From: an uncultured Rhodospirillaceae bacterium
Lineage (GTDB): Bacteria; Pseudomonadota; Alphaproteobacteria; Rhodospirillales; Rhodospirillaceae
NCBI GenBank assembly: GCA_943787205.1
Contig: CALSLN010000014.1
Coordinates: 62,001 to 126,000 of the forward strand
Length of the DNA stretch: 64,000 nucleotides
Reading direction: 5' to 3'
Part shown: one piece after another, positions 38,628 to 48,473 of the stretch
Numbering within the stretch: the stretch's first letter is position 1
Layout: every line of letters starts with the position of its first letter
The notes under the pieces: model-generated
What the model was told of the DNA's origin: nothing
What the model saw: the letters and a program-made list of their open reading frames with translations, nothing else
Database searches by the model: none
Translations under genes and position numbers: made by a program

Positions 38628-39191
38628 ATGTCGAAGGTCTTAAATTATGCGATGCAGTCTTTAACGGCTTTTACGTGCGTCGCGGTGCTTACCATCGTGT
38701 CGGCGCCTGTGTCCAGCGCAGCAGACTCGGGGATCGAAAAGCTCAAATGGCATGACGAGCCGCGAATAGTCCCAGATACGCCATTTCAGGACGGTGAAGG
38801 CGATACCATTGCTCTCTCCGACTTTTCGGGAAAGGTCTTGGTCGTCAATCTATGGGCGACGTGGTGCGCCCCCTGTATTCGTGAAATGCCAACACTTGAT
38901 TCACTTCAAGCTGACCTCGGTGGCGATGCTTTTCACGTCATCGCTTTGTCTCAGGATCGAGAGGGCGCGCGTGTCGCGAAACCTTTCATGGTCAAGAACG
39001 GATGGGAAAACCTTGGGCTGTATGTTTCTGACGGAACAACGTTTGCCCGAGCGGCCAAGATCCGTGGGTTGCCAACGACCCTAATCATCGGGGCTGATGG
39101 CCGAGAGGTTGCTCGGCTAGAGGGGACGGCTGAGTGGAATGATCCGGACATTAAAGACGCGCTGTCTGCGCTAATCGCCAAGGCCGACTAA
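38628..39191 (+). CDS. tlpA: TlpA-like periplasmic thiol:disulphide oxidoreductase
   Basis: 187 residues. Signal peptide or N-terminal anchor about residues 1-32 ([19 protein letters not shown]). Thioredoxin fold with [19 protein letters not shown]; the WCAPC active site is about residues 84-88 and cis-Pro lies in [12 protein letters not shown]. TlpA-type proteins keep periplasmic Cys reduced, for example for cytochrome oxidase assembly. AAGGAC precedes the ATG. It overlaps the end of the convergent PAP2 gene by 21 bp and is divergent from argH. Confidence 0.88.
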   Translation: MSKVLNYAMQSLTAFTCVAVLTIVSAPVSSAADSGIEKLKWHDEPRIVPDTPFQDGEGDTIALSDFSGKVLVVNLWATWCAPCIREMPTLDSLQADLGGDAFHVIALSQDREGARVAKPFMVKNGWENLGLYVSDGTTFARAAKIRGLPTTLIIGADGREVARLEGTAEWNDPDIKDALSALIAKAD

Positions 39192-39869
39192 ACTTTCCTC
39201 AAGCGCAGGCTCTGCCCGTTCCGCTCGAACCACCGCCGTATCAAAATCGCAATTGCGATACTTAAAAACTCCAGAGAAAATTACGTCACTGACAAAATGA
39301 ACGGCCGTGACGAACCGACTCATGCTTACGGTTACTGCCACAACTAAATAGATTGGCGTAAACCGTGGTGTTAAAAAAGACAGGGCAATCATCGCCGACC
39401 AAATAGATTGTGCGTGTCCCGACGGAAAGCTTGCCATCTTGAGAGCAACACCAAAGGGCTCAAAGCCGACCAGCCCATCATTAAACAAGTAACGTGGCCG
39501 GTATCGGCCGATGACGAGTTTAAGAATATTCAGTAGTGCGGCGGCCGTAATCATGGACACAATCATGAACGTCCAGGCTCTGACATGGTTGTTTAATATT
39601 GCACCACGATCTGTGTGGCCCGCACGTCGCGCCAGAATCAGGCTTGCCACGAGACCAAACACAGCAAGTCCAAACCAGATGGCGCTATTTGCAGCCTCTG
39701 TAACGGTTCCCATCATCCTGTGAATAGTTGGGTCCAGTTCGGTTTCAAAATACCAAGCGAGGGGTTGGTCCCAAAACAATATGAATGGTGTCACCAAAGC
39801 GATCACGGCCATGAGCCATAAGAATAGGCGCTTAAGATCATCAGAAACAACGGCGAAGAAAGAGTTCAT
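39171..39869 (-). CDS. PAP2-family membrane phosphatase
   Basis: 232 residues, six hydrophobic segments. The three PAP2 active-site motifs are present: KLVIGRYRPRYL (K-X6-RP), PSGHAQS and SRFVTAVHFVSDV (SR-X5-H-X3-D). Such enzymes dephosphorylate lipid phosphates (undecaprenyl-PP, phosphatidate, lipid A) on the periplasmic side. It is coupled by ATGA-type overlap to the GT39 glycosyltransferase upstream, forming a two-gene lipid modification unit. A similar GT39-PAP2 pair lies at 46.3-48.5 kb. Confidence 0.88.
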   Translation of the reverse strand: MNSFFAVVSDDLKRLFLWLMAVIALVTPFILFWDQPLAWYFETELDPTIHRMMGTVTEAANSAIWFGLAVFGLVASLILARRAGHTDRGAILNNHVRAWTFMIVSMITAAALLNILKLVIGRYRPRYLFNDGLVGFEPFGVALKMASFPSGHAQSIWSAMIALSFLTPRFTPIYLVVAVTVSMSRFVTAVHFVSDVIFSGVFKYRNCDFDTAVVRAERAEPALEESLVGLGD

Positions 39870-41485
39870 TTTGCTTGGTTTCTTGGCTCGCTGCGGATGA
39901 GGGACAGTGATTCTCTACGCCCTTTTGAATAGTTGTAGCCGTCGATTTTGTCGATAACGATCATCGTGGCTTGGGTCGACGCTAATAGTTCATCGATGGA
40001 TTCCAGTTGATCGGCTGCAACGACGGCTAACGCTAATGGGTCCGCCGAGATATGTGCAGCAGCATTGCGTCCATCGGTTAACCAGGTCTCTTTACCAAGC
40101 ATAAAGACGGCGGACGGCTCGTGGTAACGGGTGAGTGCGACGGCTGGGCTTTCAACACTAGTATGCTGATCAACCAAACGGGCAATGCGAGAGGAAAGGG
40201 CCAAACCGTTTAGGCCCGGCAGGATTATGCCAACGATCAACCCGAAGCTAACCACAGCCGTTAGGGGAAGGGCGAGTAGCGTGCGGCTTGGTCTCATCCA
40301 TATGAATATGGTGCTGATGACAAGCGCCATACTCAAAGCGATAGCGGGGAGTGTGCTGCCGTCGAATATATGCGTTGCCCAAAGAATTCCACCTCCTAAG
40401 ACAGCTGCAACGAGGCTCCAGATGGCCACGCTCCATCTCGGAATCTCAAAGTTTGCCCTGGACAAGGCTTCCGCCGCTGCCAGAGTTAGGGCTGGCACAG
40501 CGGGTAGCACGTAGTGTGGTAGTTTCGTCGGTATTACTTCGAACAATGCCCAGGTTGATAACCCCCAAGCGAGGCAGTAGCGCACGTTCGTTTCGTGTCT
40601 GTGCTTCCAGGCAAGAAGGAGGCCGGGGATGAGTAAGAGTGACGCTGGCCATAATGTCGCGGGGGAGAGTAATGAGTGTGTTCCTGGAAGTGCCCCGTGT
40701 CCTTCAGTTCCGGTAAAAAGCTTGGGCAGAAAATCTTCTGCCAGAGATGTCGTGATAACACCGCCTTGTCCGTTCGCTATTGATGCAAGCATCCATGGCA
40801 AAATAAATGCGATAGCCAATGGAATACCGATCTCGGGTTGCAAGCCACGTAGCCATGTTATCTTTTTGTCTGCGACCGACAGTGAGAATGCTGTGGCTAC
40901 GAGGATCGCTAGTGTGATTGGGCCTTTGATGAGGAGACCGACTCCGATCGCACACCAGAAAAGCAGCGCAACCTTCATAGGTGGCATTATGCCTGGCTTC
41001 GCACGATAAAATTCAAATAGAGCCATGTGTGCCGTTATGACGGTTAGCAGTAGCATGGCATCGGTTTTCGCCAAGTGAGCTTCAGTCGTCATGAGGAAGG
41101 TGCACGCCGTTAGTCCCGCCGCGATTAATCCGGTATGAGCACTAAAGAGTGCGCGCCCAAAAACGAAAACGCACAGCACCGAAAGCCACGCGGCAAGTGT
41201 AGACGGAAGACGATAGGCCCAAACCGCAGCTAGGTCGCCTTGTGCCACGTATTTTACGGACAAGTACTGTAGCCAGTGAATGCCAACCGGCTTCTTTGTC
41301 CTGGGCTCTGCCTGAAAGCGAATATTGACCACGTCGCCCGTTTCAAGCATTTGCTTCGTGGCTTGCATGAACCGGGCCTCGTCGCGATCAGTCGGTGGGA
41401 CCGAGCTTAGACCAGGGAGGAATAAAGCCGCACAGAGCGCTGTTAGGACCAGAAATGGCCGAATGCCTGATGTCAGGGTGTTCAC
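39866..41485 (-). CDS. GT39/ArnT-like membrane glycosyltransferase
   Basis: About 539 residues from GTG 41485. Multi-spanning glycosyltransferase using a polyprenyl-phosphate sugar donor, like ArnT, which adds aminoarabinose to lipid A. Seen: the first periplasmic loop PPTDRDEARFMQATKQMLETGD with the catalytic DRDE, then RTKKPVGIHWLQY. A longer frame reaches 41578, but the ATG at 41533 lies in the loop of a hairpin that looks like the terminator of the upstream hbd gene, so the start is uncertain. The PAP2 gene follows with an overlap. Donor and acceptor are not determined. Confidence 0.85.
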   Translation of the reverse strand: MNTLTSGIRPFLVLTALCAALFLPGLSSVPPTDRDEARFMQATKQMLETGDVVNIRFQAEPRTKKPVGIHWLQYLSVKYVAQGDLAAVWAYRLPSTLAAWLSVLCVFVFGRALFSAHTGLIAAGLTACTFLMTTEAHLAKTDAMLLLTVITAHMALFEFYRAKPGIMPPMKVALLFWCAIGVGLLIKGPITLAILVATAFSLSVADKKITWLRGLQPEIGIPLAIAFILPWMLASIANGQGGVITTSLAEDFLPKLFTGTEGHGALPGTHSLLSPATLWPASLLLIPGLLLAWKHRHETNVRYCLAWGLSTWALFEVIPTKLPHYVLPAVPALTLAAAEALSRANFEIPRWSVAIWSLVAAVLGGGILWATHIFDGSTLPAIALSMALVISTIFIWMRPSRTLLALPLTAVVSFGLIVGIILPGLNGLALSSRIARLVDQHTSVESPAVALTRYHEPSAVFMLGKETWLTDGRNAAAHISADPLALAVVAADQLESIDELLASTQATMIVIDKIDGYNYSKGRRESLSLIRSEPRNQAK

Positions 41486-41518
41486 AACGTGTGTGGTTCC
41501 TAGGTCCAAATGCAAGAA

Positions 41519-41542
41519 CGGCCTCCATTGCATCGGAGGCCG
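41519..41542 (-). terminator. Hairpin between hbd and the GT39 gene
   Basis: Perfect 8-bp stem CGGCCTCC/GGAGGCCG around an 8-base loop, 43 bp after the hbd stop on the minus strand. The tail after it is only moderately T-rich (TTCTTGCATTT), so termination may be partial. Confidence 0.5.
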
Positions 41543-41584
41543 CCCTATAAACGCAAGAGAAATCCTTACGCAAACCAAATTTGG

Positions 41585-42475
41585 TTAGCGTGTTGGGACG
41601 GGTTGATCACCTGAGTAATCGTAAAAACCCTTGCCGGCTTTGCGCCCAAGCCATCCAGCTTCAACGTATTTAACCAGAAGTGGGCAAGGTCGGTATTTTG
41701 AGTCTGCCAGGCCTTCGTAAAGGACGGTCATGATCGATAGGCATGTATCTAGGCCAATGAAATCGGCGAGTTCGAGCGGACCCATCGGATGATTTGCACC
41801 CAGCTTCATAGCCGCGTCGATGGCTGAGACGGAACCAACGCCTTCGTAGAGCGTGTAAATGCCTTCGTTGATCATTGGGATGAGAATGCGGTTTACGATG
41901 AATGCTGGAAAATCTTCCGAGGATACCGTCTGTTTGCCAAGCTTTACCGCGACTTCGCGAACAGCGGCAAACGTGTCTTCGCCTGTTGCAATCCCGCGGA
42001 TGAGTTCTACGAGCTTCATCACCGGTACTGGGTTCATGAAGTGCAGACCCATGAATCGCTCAGGACGATCCGTGCCGGCGCCAAGGCGAGTAATTGAGAT
42101 TGAAGATGTGTTTGAGCAAAGAATTGCGTCTTCTCTGAGGATCGGACAAACGTCATTGAAAATTTGACGTTTGACCTCTTCTTTTTCAGTCGCTGCTTCG
42201 ATCACGAGGTCAACATCAGCCATAATGTCGAGTGCGGTTGATGTCTCGATTTTGGCGATTGCAGCATTTTTGGCTTCAGCTGTAATGCGTTCTTTGCTGA
42301 CCTGACGCGCCATGTTTTTCTCAATACCGGCAACCGCGTTCTTGAGTTGGTCTTCGCTAATATCGAAGACCTTAACGTCATAGCCTGCCAAAGACGCAAC
42401 GTGAGCAATTCCGCTGCCCATTTGCCCAGCGCCAATTACGCCAATTGTTTTGATTTCGTAATCTGATTTAGACAC
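41585..42475 (-). CDS. 3-hydroxybutyryl-CoA dehydrogenase
   Basis: About 296 residues, NAD(P)-dependent oxidation or reduction between acetoacetyl-CoA and 3-hydroxybutyryl-CoA. Rossmann domain begins TIGVIGAGQMGSGIAHV; then SNTSSISIT, the catalytic His in GLHFMNPVPVMKLVE, FPAFIVNRIL and GANHPMGPLELADFIGLDT. The frame is open to 42526, but GTG 42475 with AAGGA upstream places the dinucleotide fold at the usual position. It follows etfA on the same strand, linking it to acyl-CoA oxidation or polyhydroxybutyrate metabolism. Often named hbd, hbdA or paaH. Confidence 0.9.
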   Translation of the reverse strand: MSKSDYEIKTIGVIGAGQMGSGIAHVASLAGYDVKVFDISEDQLKNAVAGIEKNMARQVSKERITAEAKNAAIAKIETSTALDIMADVDLVIEAATEKEEVKRQIFNDVCPILREDAILCSNTSSISITRLGAGTDRPERFMGLHFMNPVPVMKLVELIRGIATGEDTFAAVREVAVKLGKQTVSSEDFPAFIVNRILIPMINEGIYTLYEGVGSVSAIDAAMKLGANHPMGPLELADFIGLDTCLSIMTVLYEGLADSKYRPCPLLVKYVEAGWLGRKAGKGFYDYSGDQPVPTR

Positions 42476-42553
42476 TCGACTCTCGTCCTTTCTGGCCTGC
42501 ATAGCGCGGCCGCCATCGTCATTCATTTAACAATCCTTGTGAGTCGACGCGAC

Positions 42554-43483
42554 TTAAAGCGCGTCTGATAGTTGTGGAACCACGTCAAAGAGGTCACCGA
42601 CAAGGCCGTAGTCTGCGATTTGGAAAATCGGAGCTTCTTCGTCCTTATTAATCGCGACAATCACTTTGCTGTCTTTCATGCCCGCGAGATGCTGGATCGC
42701 GCCTGAAATGCCGATAGCGACATAAAGGTCTGGGGCGACAATCTTGCCAGTTTGGCCAACTTGGTAGTCGTTTGGCACATAGCCTGCATCAACAGCTGCA
42801 CGAGACGCGCCGACTGCTGCGCCTAATTTGTCCGCAAGGGCTTCAATGATTGCAAAGTTTTCTGAGCTTCCGACGCCACGTCCACCAGAGATCACGATGC
42901 TCGCAGATGTTAGTTCTGGGCGTTCTGATTTAGATAGTTCCTGGCTAATGAATGTTGAAACGCCAGGGTTTTCAGAGGCGGAGACGCTATCAACAGATGC
43001 TGAGCCACCATCGTAAGCCGCCTTATCAAACGTGGAGCCACGAACGGTGATCAGCTTAATTGCATCATTGCTTTGCACTGTAGCGAGCGCGTTGCCGGCA
43101 TAGATTGGCCGAACAAAGGTGTCAGCAGAAACGACCGCGGAGATATCGGAGATCTGAGCCATGTCCAGAAGCGCTGATACACGCGGCATAAAATTCTTAC
43201 CGAACGTTGTCGCTGACGCCAGAATGTGTGTGTAATCACCCGAAAGGCTTATCACTAAAGCTGCTACGGGTTCTGCCAGTTGATGCTCATACTGTGCATC
43301 GTCAGCTACTTTGATAGACGTGACGCCAGCAACCTTGGCTGCTTGATCTGCAACAGCTGCGCATCCTGAACCGGCGACAAGAATGTGAATATCGCCACCG
43401 ATTTCTGCGGCGGCTTGCACGGTGCTTAGCGTTGACGGCTTAAGCTCTGCATTATCATGTTCAGCAATAACCAGGCAGGTCAT
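42554..43483 (-). CDS. etfA: Electron transfer flavoprotein alpha subunit
   Basis: 309 residues, FAD-binding subunit passing electrons from acyl-CoA dehydrogenases to ETF-ubiquinone oxidoreductase. N-terminal domain includes HILVAGSGC and [21 protein letters not shown]; the C-terminal FAD domain has [54 protein letters not shown] and [11 protein letters not shown]. The start overlaps the etfB stop as ATGA. hbd follows. Confidence 0.95.
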   Translation of the reverse strand: MTCLVIAEHDNAELKPSTLSTVQAAAEIGGDIHILVAGSGCAAVADQAAKVAGVTSIKVADDAQYEHQLAEPVAALVISLSGDYTHILASATTFGKNFMPRVSALLDMAQISDISAVVSADTFVRPIYAGNALATVQSNDAIKLITVRGSTFDKAAYDGGSASVDSVSASENPGVSTFISQELSKSERPELTSASIVISGGRGVGSSENFAIIEALADKLGAAVGASRAAVDAGYVPNDYQVGQTGKIVAPDLYVAIGISGAIQHLAGMKDSKVIVAINKDEEAPIFQIADYGLVGDLFDVVPQLSDAL

Positions 43484-44232
43484 GAGATCACCTTGGCTTC
43501 ATTACGGAGTTTATCGACAAGTTCAGCGACGTCGGCGACTTTGACGCCACCTTCACGCTTCGGCGGCTCTGCGACCTTAAGCGTTGCAATGCGAGGGGCC
43601 GGGTCGACACCTAAGTCTGCTGGCGTGACTGTGTCGATCGGTTTCTTCTTCGCCTTCATAATATTGGGCAAAGACGCGTAGCGTGGCTCATTAAGTCGAA
43701 GGTCTGTTGTCACGACACAAGGCATTGAAAGGGCTATCGTTTCGAGCCCGCCATCAACTTCACGCGTCACAGTCGCTTTGCCGTCGGATAATTCGACTTT
43801 CGAAGCAAATGTGCCTTGAGGCCAACCCATCAGGGCAGCGAGCATCTGCCCCGTTTGGTTTGCGTCGTCATCAATGGCTTGCTTGCCGACAATAACCATG
43901 TCGGGGCTCTCTTTATCAACGAGGGCCTTTAGCATTTTGGCAACTGCGAGAGGCTGAAGCTCATCGTCTGTTTGCACCAAAATGCCTCGATCGGCGCCCA
44001 TTGCTAGGGCCGTACGAATAGTTTCTTGGCACTGTTGAACGCCCATACTGACAGCGACGATTTCTTCAATCGTGCCGGCCTCTTTGAGGCGAACCGCTTC
44101 TTCGACTGCAATTTCGTCGAATGGGTTCATGGACATTTTGACATTTGCGAGCTCAACGCCGGAGTTATCCGCTTTGACGCGAACTTTGACGTTGTAGTCG
44201 ACCACACGTTTAACGGCGACCAGGACCTTCAT
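43480..44232 (-). CDS. etfB: Electron transfer flavoprotein beta subunit
   Basis: About 250 residues, AMP-binding partner of EtfA. Starts [19 protein letters not shown], then [49 protein letters not shown] and [13 protein letters not shown]. The frame is open further upstream, but ATG 44232 is the family start. Its leader contains a GTGCTTAAGCAC palindrome (44269-44280) followed on the coding strand by a T8 run, a possible attenuator or weak terminator. Confidence 0.95.
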   Translation of the reverse strand: MKVLVAVKRVVDYNVKVRVKADNSGVELANVKMSMNPFDEIAVEEAVRLKEAGTIEEIVAVSMGVQQCQETIRTALAMGADRGILVQTDDELQPLAVAKMLKALVDKESPDMVIVGKQAIDDDANQTGQMLAALMGWPQGTFASKVELSDGKATVTREVDGGLETIALSMPCVVTTDLRLNEPRYASLPNIMKAKKKPIDTVTPADLGVDPAPRIATLKVAEPPKREGGVKVADVAELVDKLRNEAKVIS

Positions 44233-44344
44233 GGTGAGGGTTCCGTATACATTTGCAAAAAAAACCGGGTGCTTAAGCACTGCTGCTACGCAAAAAAACC
44301 TTATGCACAGCCCGATACAGCGTACAGACCTAATCCTTTGGTCC

Positions 44345-44391
44345 GGGTGAGTCAACGCTCAATATGCTGCGATGCAGCATGGTGTTCACCC
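44345..44391. other. Nested inverted repeat between etfB and pduO
   Basis: Outer arms GGGTGA (44345-44350) and TCACCC (44386-44391) enclose inner arms ATGCTGC (44364-44370) and GCAGCAT (44374-44380) with a GAT loop. It sits in the 230-bp gap between pduO and etfB, both minus-strand. It may be an operator or a structured leader; no T-run follows. Confidence 0.4.
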
Positions 44392-44462
44392 TGTAAAATG
44401 TTGCCTTTGGAGGGTGTTGTTTCCGGTAACGTGAGTTGCTCTGGAGTCGTTCAACTGGGTGT

Positions 44463-45047
44463 TTAGCGTTCGCCGCCAGGTTTCCAGAGTACATCTCCGA
44501 CGCTTGCTGTATTTGCAACTCTCGCCATGACGAAGAGGAGGTCTGAAAGACGGTTTATGTATGTCAGGGCATGCTCATTAATTGCTGTTTGAGTGGCGAG
44601 TTCCGTTATCGTTCGCTCAGCTCGACGGGCGACGGTTCTGCAGTGGTGCAGGTGCGCCGCGGCAGCAGTGCCGCCTGGCAGAACGAAAGACGTCAGAGGC
44701 TCTAGCCCTGCATTGAGCGTATCAATGTCGTGTTCCAGATTCTCTACTTGAGAGGCGGTCATCCTCAGGCTTGACCCTGGTTCTTCGACATCTTGCTCGG
44801 GCACACAAAGGTCAGCCCCCAGATCAAACAAATCATTCTGTATACGAGCAAGAATTGAAATTAGGTCTGAATGGCCGTCAGAACTGGCTTGGAGCGCGAT
44901 GACCGCCAAGCCAAGTATTGAGTTGGTTTCATCGATATCGCCATAGGCAGCCACTCTAGGGGCGTGTTTTGGGAGTCTGCTACCATCGCCAAGCCCTGTT
45001 TCCCCCTTATCGCCCGTGCGCGTATAGATCTTGTTGAGTTTTACCAT
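44463..45047 (-). CDS. Cob(I)yrinic acid a,c-diamide adenosyltransferase, PduO type
   Basis: 194 residues, transfers the adenosyl group from ATP to cob(I)alamin to make coenzyme B12. Seen: N-terminal ATP loop KIYTRTGDKGETGLGDGSRLPK, AYGDIDETNSILG, FVLPGGTAAAAHLHHCRTVARRAER and INRLSDLLFVMAR, all PduO-type signatures. The enzyme serves B12-dependent reactions such as the NrdJ ribonucleotide reductase encoded in this window. It precedes etfB-etfA-hbd on the same strand, an association seen in related bacteria, and is divergent from the LPS permease gene. Confidence 0.93.
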   Translation of the reverse strand: MVKLNKIYTRTGDKGETGLGDGSRLPKHAPRVAAYGDIDETNSILGLAVIALQASSDGHSDLISILARIQNDLFDLGADLCVPEQDVEEPGSSLRMTASQVENLEHDIDTLNAGLEPLTSFVLPGGTAAAAHLHHCRTVARRAERTITELATQTAINEHALTYINRLSDLLFVMARVANTASVGDVLWKPGGER

Positions 45048-45161
45048 CTGTCCAGTCCATCGGTTTGCATCACGGTGTAGAATAGTTCCCGCTGGCGTTC
45101 ACCGTTCGTATCTTTTCCAGTATGTTACCACTCTGACGTTCATGACATAGGCATTCTTCAC

Positions 45162-46268
45162 TTGAATAGGCTCGCACCAACCCTGTCTCTGTACATTGGC
45201 TGGCAATTTATTGTCGCCTTTGTCAGCGTGTTACTCGTGGTTATGGGGCTGATCATGTTGTTTGACCTCATCGAACTGGTGCGTCGTTCGGTGACGGCTG
45301 GCGATTTAGGGATAGGCACATTGTTCGGTCTGGCTGCTTTAAAGCTGCCGCACACTCTGCAAGACGTCCTCCCGTTCGCTGTCATGATTGGCATGATGTT
45401 CGCGCTATTTCGCCTAGCGAGAAACTCGGAGCTTGTCGTAATGAGATCTGCCGGTGTGTCGGTTTGGCAGTTTCTGGCACCGACCCTTCTGCTCGTCGCA
45501 GGCCTCGGTGTTTTCAACCTGATGGTCGTCAATCCATTCTCCGCGAGTTTATACCAGACGTATGAACGGTTAAAAGATGAGTTGCTTCTTAAGCGAGCAA
45601 ACACGTTGAATATTGGCGTTGGTGGCCTGTGGTTGCGAGAGACATCTGAAGACAGACAAATTGTTGTGCACTCTCGCGTCGTTCGCCAAGACGGCAGCAT
45701 TCTCCATGTCACCGGCGTGAGCTTATTCGAAATGGATAAGGCAGATCGATTTGTCAGGCGGTTTGAAGCCGAGACGGGACAATTGCTGGACGGGTTCCTA
45801 AAGCTTGATCGTGTGTGGGAAAGTGCACCGGAAGTGAAGCCCACCTTCCACGATGAGCTGTTCTTGCCGACAGAAATATCCATCAATCAAGTTCAAGAAA
45901 GTTTTGCTGCCCCTGAGACAATGTCGTTCTGGGAGTTGCCCAAATTCATACGGTTCTCGGAGGAGTCAGGGTTTTCGACACGGCCTCATCGTCTGTATTG
46001 GCATTCTTTGTTGGCTTCGCCGTTTCTATTTTGCGCAATGGTGCTCGTTGCTTCGGCGTTTTACCTGACCACCAATAATCGCTTGGGTGGCTGGACGAAG
46101 CGGGGGTTGGCCGGCCTGGGTGCAGGTTTTATGCTTTACTTCTTTTCGCGCCTTACATACGCGCTGGGGCTGTCTGCTATTTTGCCCCTTCCCCTGGCGG
46201 CATGGGCGCCAACGACTGTTGCCGCTCTTTTAGGCCTAACGTATTTGTTTCATCGAGAAGACGGCTAG
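45162..46268 (+). CDS. LptF/LptG-family permease
   Basis: 368 residues, inner-membrane subunit of the LPS export ABC complex LptB2FG. Three N-terminal helices (LSLYIGWQFIVAFVSVLLVVMGL, then about 60-85 and 100-122), a periplasmic jellyroll (about 130-270) that hands LPS to LptC, and three C-terminal helices ending RLTYALGLSAILPLPLAAWAPTTVAALLG, with the LptG-like AWAP. The start appears to be TTG 45162, consistent with the family N-terminus MNRLAPTLSLYIG. Closest to LptG by pattern; only one such gene is here. The GT39 and PAP2 genes follow. Confidence 0.88.
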   Translation: MNRLAPTLSLYIGWQFIVAFVSVLLVVMGLIMLFDLIELVRRSVTAGDLGIGTLFGLAALKLPHTLQDVLPFAVMIGMMFALFRLARNSELVVMRSAGVSVWQFLAPTLLLVAGLGVFNLMVVNPFSASLYQTYERLKDELLLKRANTLNIGVGGLWLRETSEDRQIVVHSRVVRQDGSILHVTGVSLFEMDKADRFVRRFEAETGQLLDGFLKLDRVWESAPEVKPTFHDELFLPTEISINQVQESFAAPETMSFWELPKFIRFSEESGFSTRPHRLYWHSLLASPFLFCAMVLVASAFYLTTNNRLGGWTKRGLAGLGAGFMLYFFSRLTYALGLSAILPLPLAAWAPTTVAALLGLTYLFHREDG

Positions 46269-46275
46269 TCAGGGC

Positions 46276-47774
46276 ATGACGACGGATATTTTGACCGACG
46301 AGAATAATCCGGTTTGGTTTTCTATGGCGTTGGCCGTTGTGCTTACGGTCACGATGTTCCGCATTCTCGTTGTGGTGTCGTCTCCGCTCCCGCTGTTCTT
46401 TGACGAGGCACAGTATTGGACCTGGGCGCAGGATTTGGCGTTCGGGTACTACTCAAAGCCACCCGTTGTTGCGTGGGCAATTGCTGGAACAACAGCGCTA
46501 TGTGGTGATGGTGAGGGCTGTGTGCGGGGTAGCGCCCCGTTCTTTCATGGCGGAACATCGATGCTCGTGTTTTTCCTGGGGCGTGCCCTTTATAACGGGC
46601 GCACTGGCTTCTGGGCTGCAGGGTCATTTGCGCTGCTGCCTGGTGTCAGTCTGTCCTCGGTCATCGTCTCAACAGATGTCTATTTGTTATTCTTCTGGGC
46701 CCTCGCACTGCTAGCGTTGCTCCGGGCTGAGGCAACAGATCGATGGGAGTGGTGGCTTCTATTTGGCACAGCGTTGGGTTTTGGGTTTCTGAGCAAGTAC
46801 GCGATGGTGTTCTTCTTGCTTGGTATTGTCGTGGATGCCGTTTGGCGCAATCCAGTTGGTCCAGTCTGGAGGCGCGCAAAATTCTGGTGGGCGACAGTCC
46901 TTGCTCTGATTTTGTATGTCCCGAACCTTATGTGGAATTGGGCAAACGGTTTTTCTAGTTACATCCATATTGGCGAAAACATCAACATAGGGGGCGACCT
47001 TCTCAACCCCTTAAAGGCGCTGGAGTTTTTTGGCAGCCAATTCGCGGTGTTCGGTCCAGTGTTGTTCGTGATGTACCTCGTGCTTGTGTTTCGCCGTTTA
47101 GTCCAGGGGCAAGGTCGATCGTTGTTAGATGGCACACAACGGAGATTGTTCGCGTACTCTTTGCCGATTGTCGTGTTGATCACGATTGAAGCCTTTTTGA
47201 CGCGCGCCCACGCTAATTGGGCCGCGACCCGCCTATGTTGCGGCTACGGTTTTGATTGCCGGTGAGGTCCTGAAGCAGAATCGTGTTGGCTGGCTTAAAG
47301 TGTCGCTCGCGGTTCATGTCTTCGCAGCTATCTTCCTTTATAATTTTGACCTGATTGCACGGACGTTGAATCTTCCGATTACGCCTGGATTAGATCCTGC
47401 CCGCAGGATGCGCGGATGGGATCATGCAGGTGATTTGGGCGACGGAGTTGCAAAGTGATTTTCCAGGGGTAAGGCTGCTTTTGATGATCGCAAAGTGATG
47501 TCAGCGCTGATTTACTATGCGCGACCAAACCCCTTTGATGCAGTGATGTGGAAATCCAACAGGAAAACGTAACAATCACTATGAGATTACGGCAGATCTG
47601 AGCACAGCTGCTGGAGAAGACTTTCTCTATGTGGTGCGACATGATTCTCCAGAGAGAGCGAGCGTGTCTTTTGTTGACTCCCGATTGATTGCTACGTTTC
47701 GCTCTCGCTCATACTCTGGCGATGCGCTTGAGCTCAGCGCGTATCTACTCAGCGATTTTCGAGGCTACAACTAA
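46276..47774 (+). CDS. GT39/ArnT-like membrane glycosyltransferase, frame broken in several places
   Basis: About 499 codons as one locus. The first frame (to about 47225) has the DEAQYWTWAQDLAFGYYSKPPVV loop of GT39 enzymes with catalytic Asp-Glu, and eight or more helices. Breaks: an extra base near 47226 (AAPAYVAATVLIAGE continues in the next frame), near 47440 (WATELQSDFPGV), a missing T near 47479-47482 (FDDRKVMSALIYYARP), and an extra A near 47550-47555 (NPTGKRNNHYEITADL). The C-terminal SRLIATFRSRSYSGDALELSAYLL runs to the stop at 47774, which overlaps the PAP2 start as TAATG. Likely intact in the living cell. Probable lipid A or LPS sugar transferase. Confidence 0.82.
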
Positions 47775-48473
47775 TGTTGAGTAACGCTTTGGCCAAGGTG
47801 ATTGAGCGGCCATGGTGGGGCGCGATCTTTGGCGCAGTCTTGGTGAGTGCCTTTCCACAGCTGGACCTGTGGGCGAGTGGCTTGTTTTTCGACGATGACA
47901 GCGCGACCTGGACTCCACGTTCGAACTTAATGCAGTTCGCTAGAAGTGGTGTGCCCCCTATTATTATCGGCATGCTTCTTTTTGTTCTCGTTTTGTGGAT
48001 TGCGGGGCGTGTTCTCGGTCAGTCTTTTTGGAGCGTAACCGGGCGCAAAGCCGTTTATCTCGTGACTACGCTACTGATTGGGCCTGGCTTGATCGTGGAG
48101 AGTTTTCTTAAAGTGTTTCATGGTCGAGCAAGGCCGCGAGATGTCATGCCATTCGGCGGCGATGACCCCTTTACGCCTGCTCTTTGGCTTTCGGATGCGT
48201 GTGTGCGCAATTGCTCATTCGTTTCTGGGCATGCAGGCGTTGGCATTTTGGGTCACAGCATTTGCTTTTCTTCTTCCCGTTGGCCATCGGTCACCGCTGG
48301 TTGCCGCTGGTGTGGGGATTGGCCTGCTCATGGGAGTCGCGCGCATGGCGGAGGGGGCTCATTTTCTTAGCGATATCATTTTTGCCGGCATCATTGTTGT
48401 TGCCGTCAACGTTGCAATGGCGCGCGCCATACTAGACTCCCCTGCGAATATGGAGGTTCGCGATGGCGCTTAA
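47774..48473 (+). CDS. PAP2-family membrane phosphatase, one frame break
   Basis: About 232 residues when repaired. PAP2 motifs: ESFLKVFHGRARPRD (K-X6-RP), CSFVSGHAGVG, then after a frame change near 48238-48250 FWVTAFAFLLPVG, and GVARMAEGAHFLSDIIFAG carrying the R, H and D of the third motif. The two halves fit by removing one base. Likely dephosphorylates a lipid phosphate (lipid A or undecaprenyl-PP) in the periplasm. Overlaps the glycosyltransferase stop and the next gene's start; the unit is lptG-like, GT39, PAP2. Confidence 0.82.

Noticed and set aside
45158-45886. Minus-strand frame of 242 codons opposite the LptF/LptG gene
   Set aside because: Ser/Thr/Arg-rich shadow of a clear membrane protein on the other strand.
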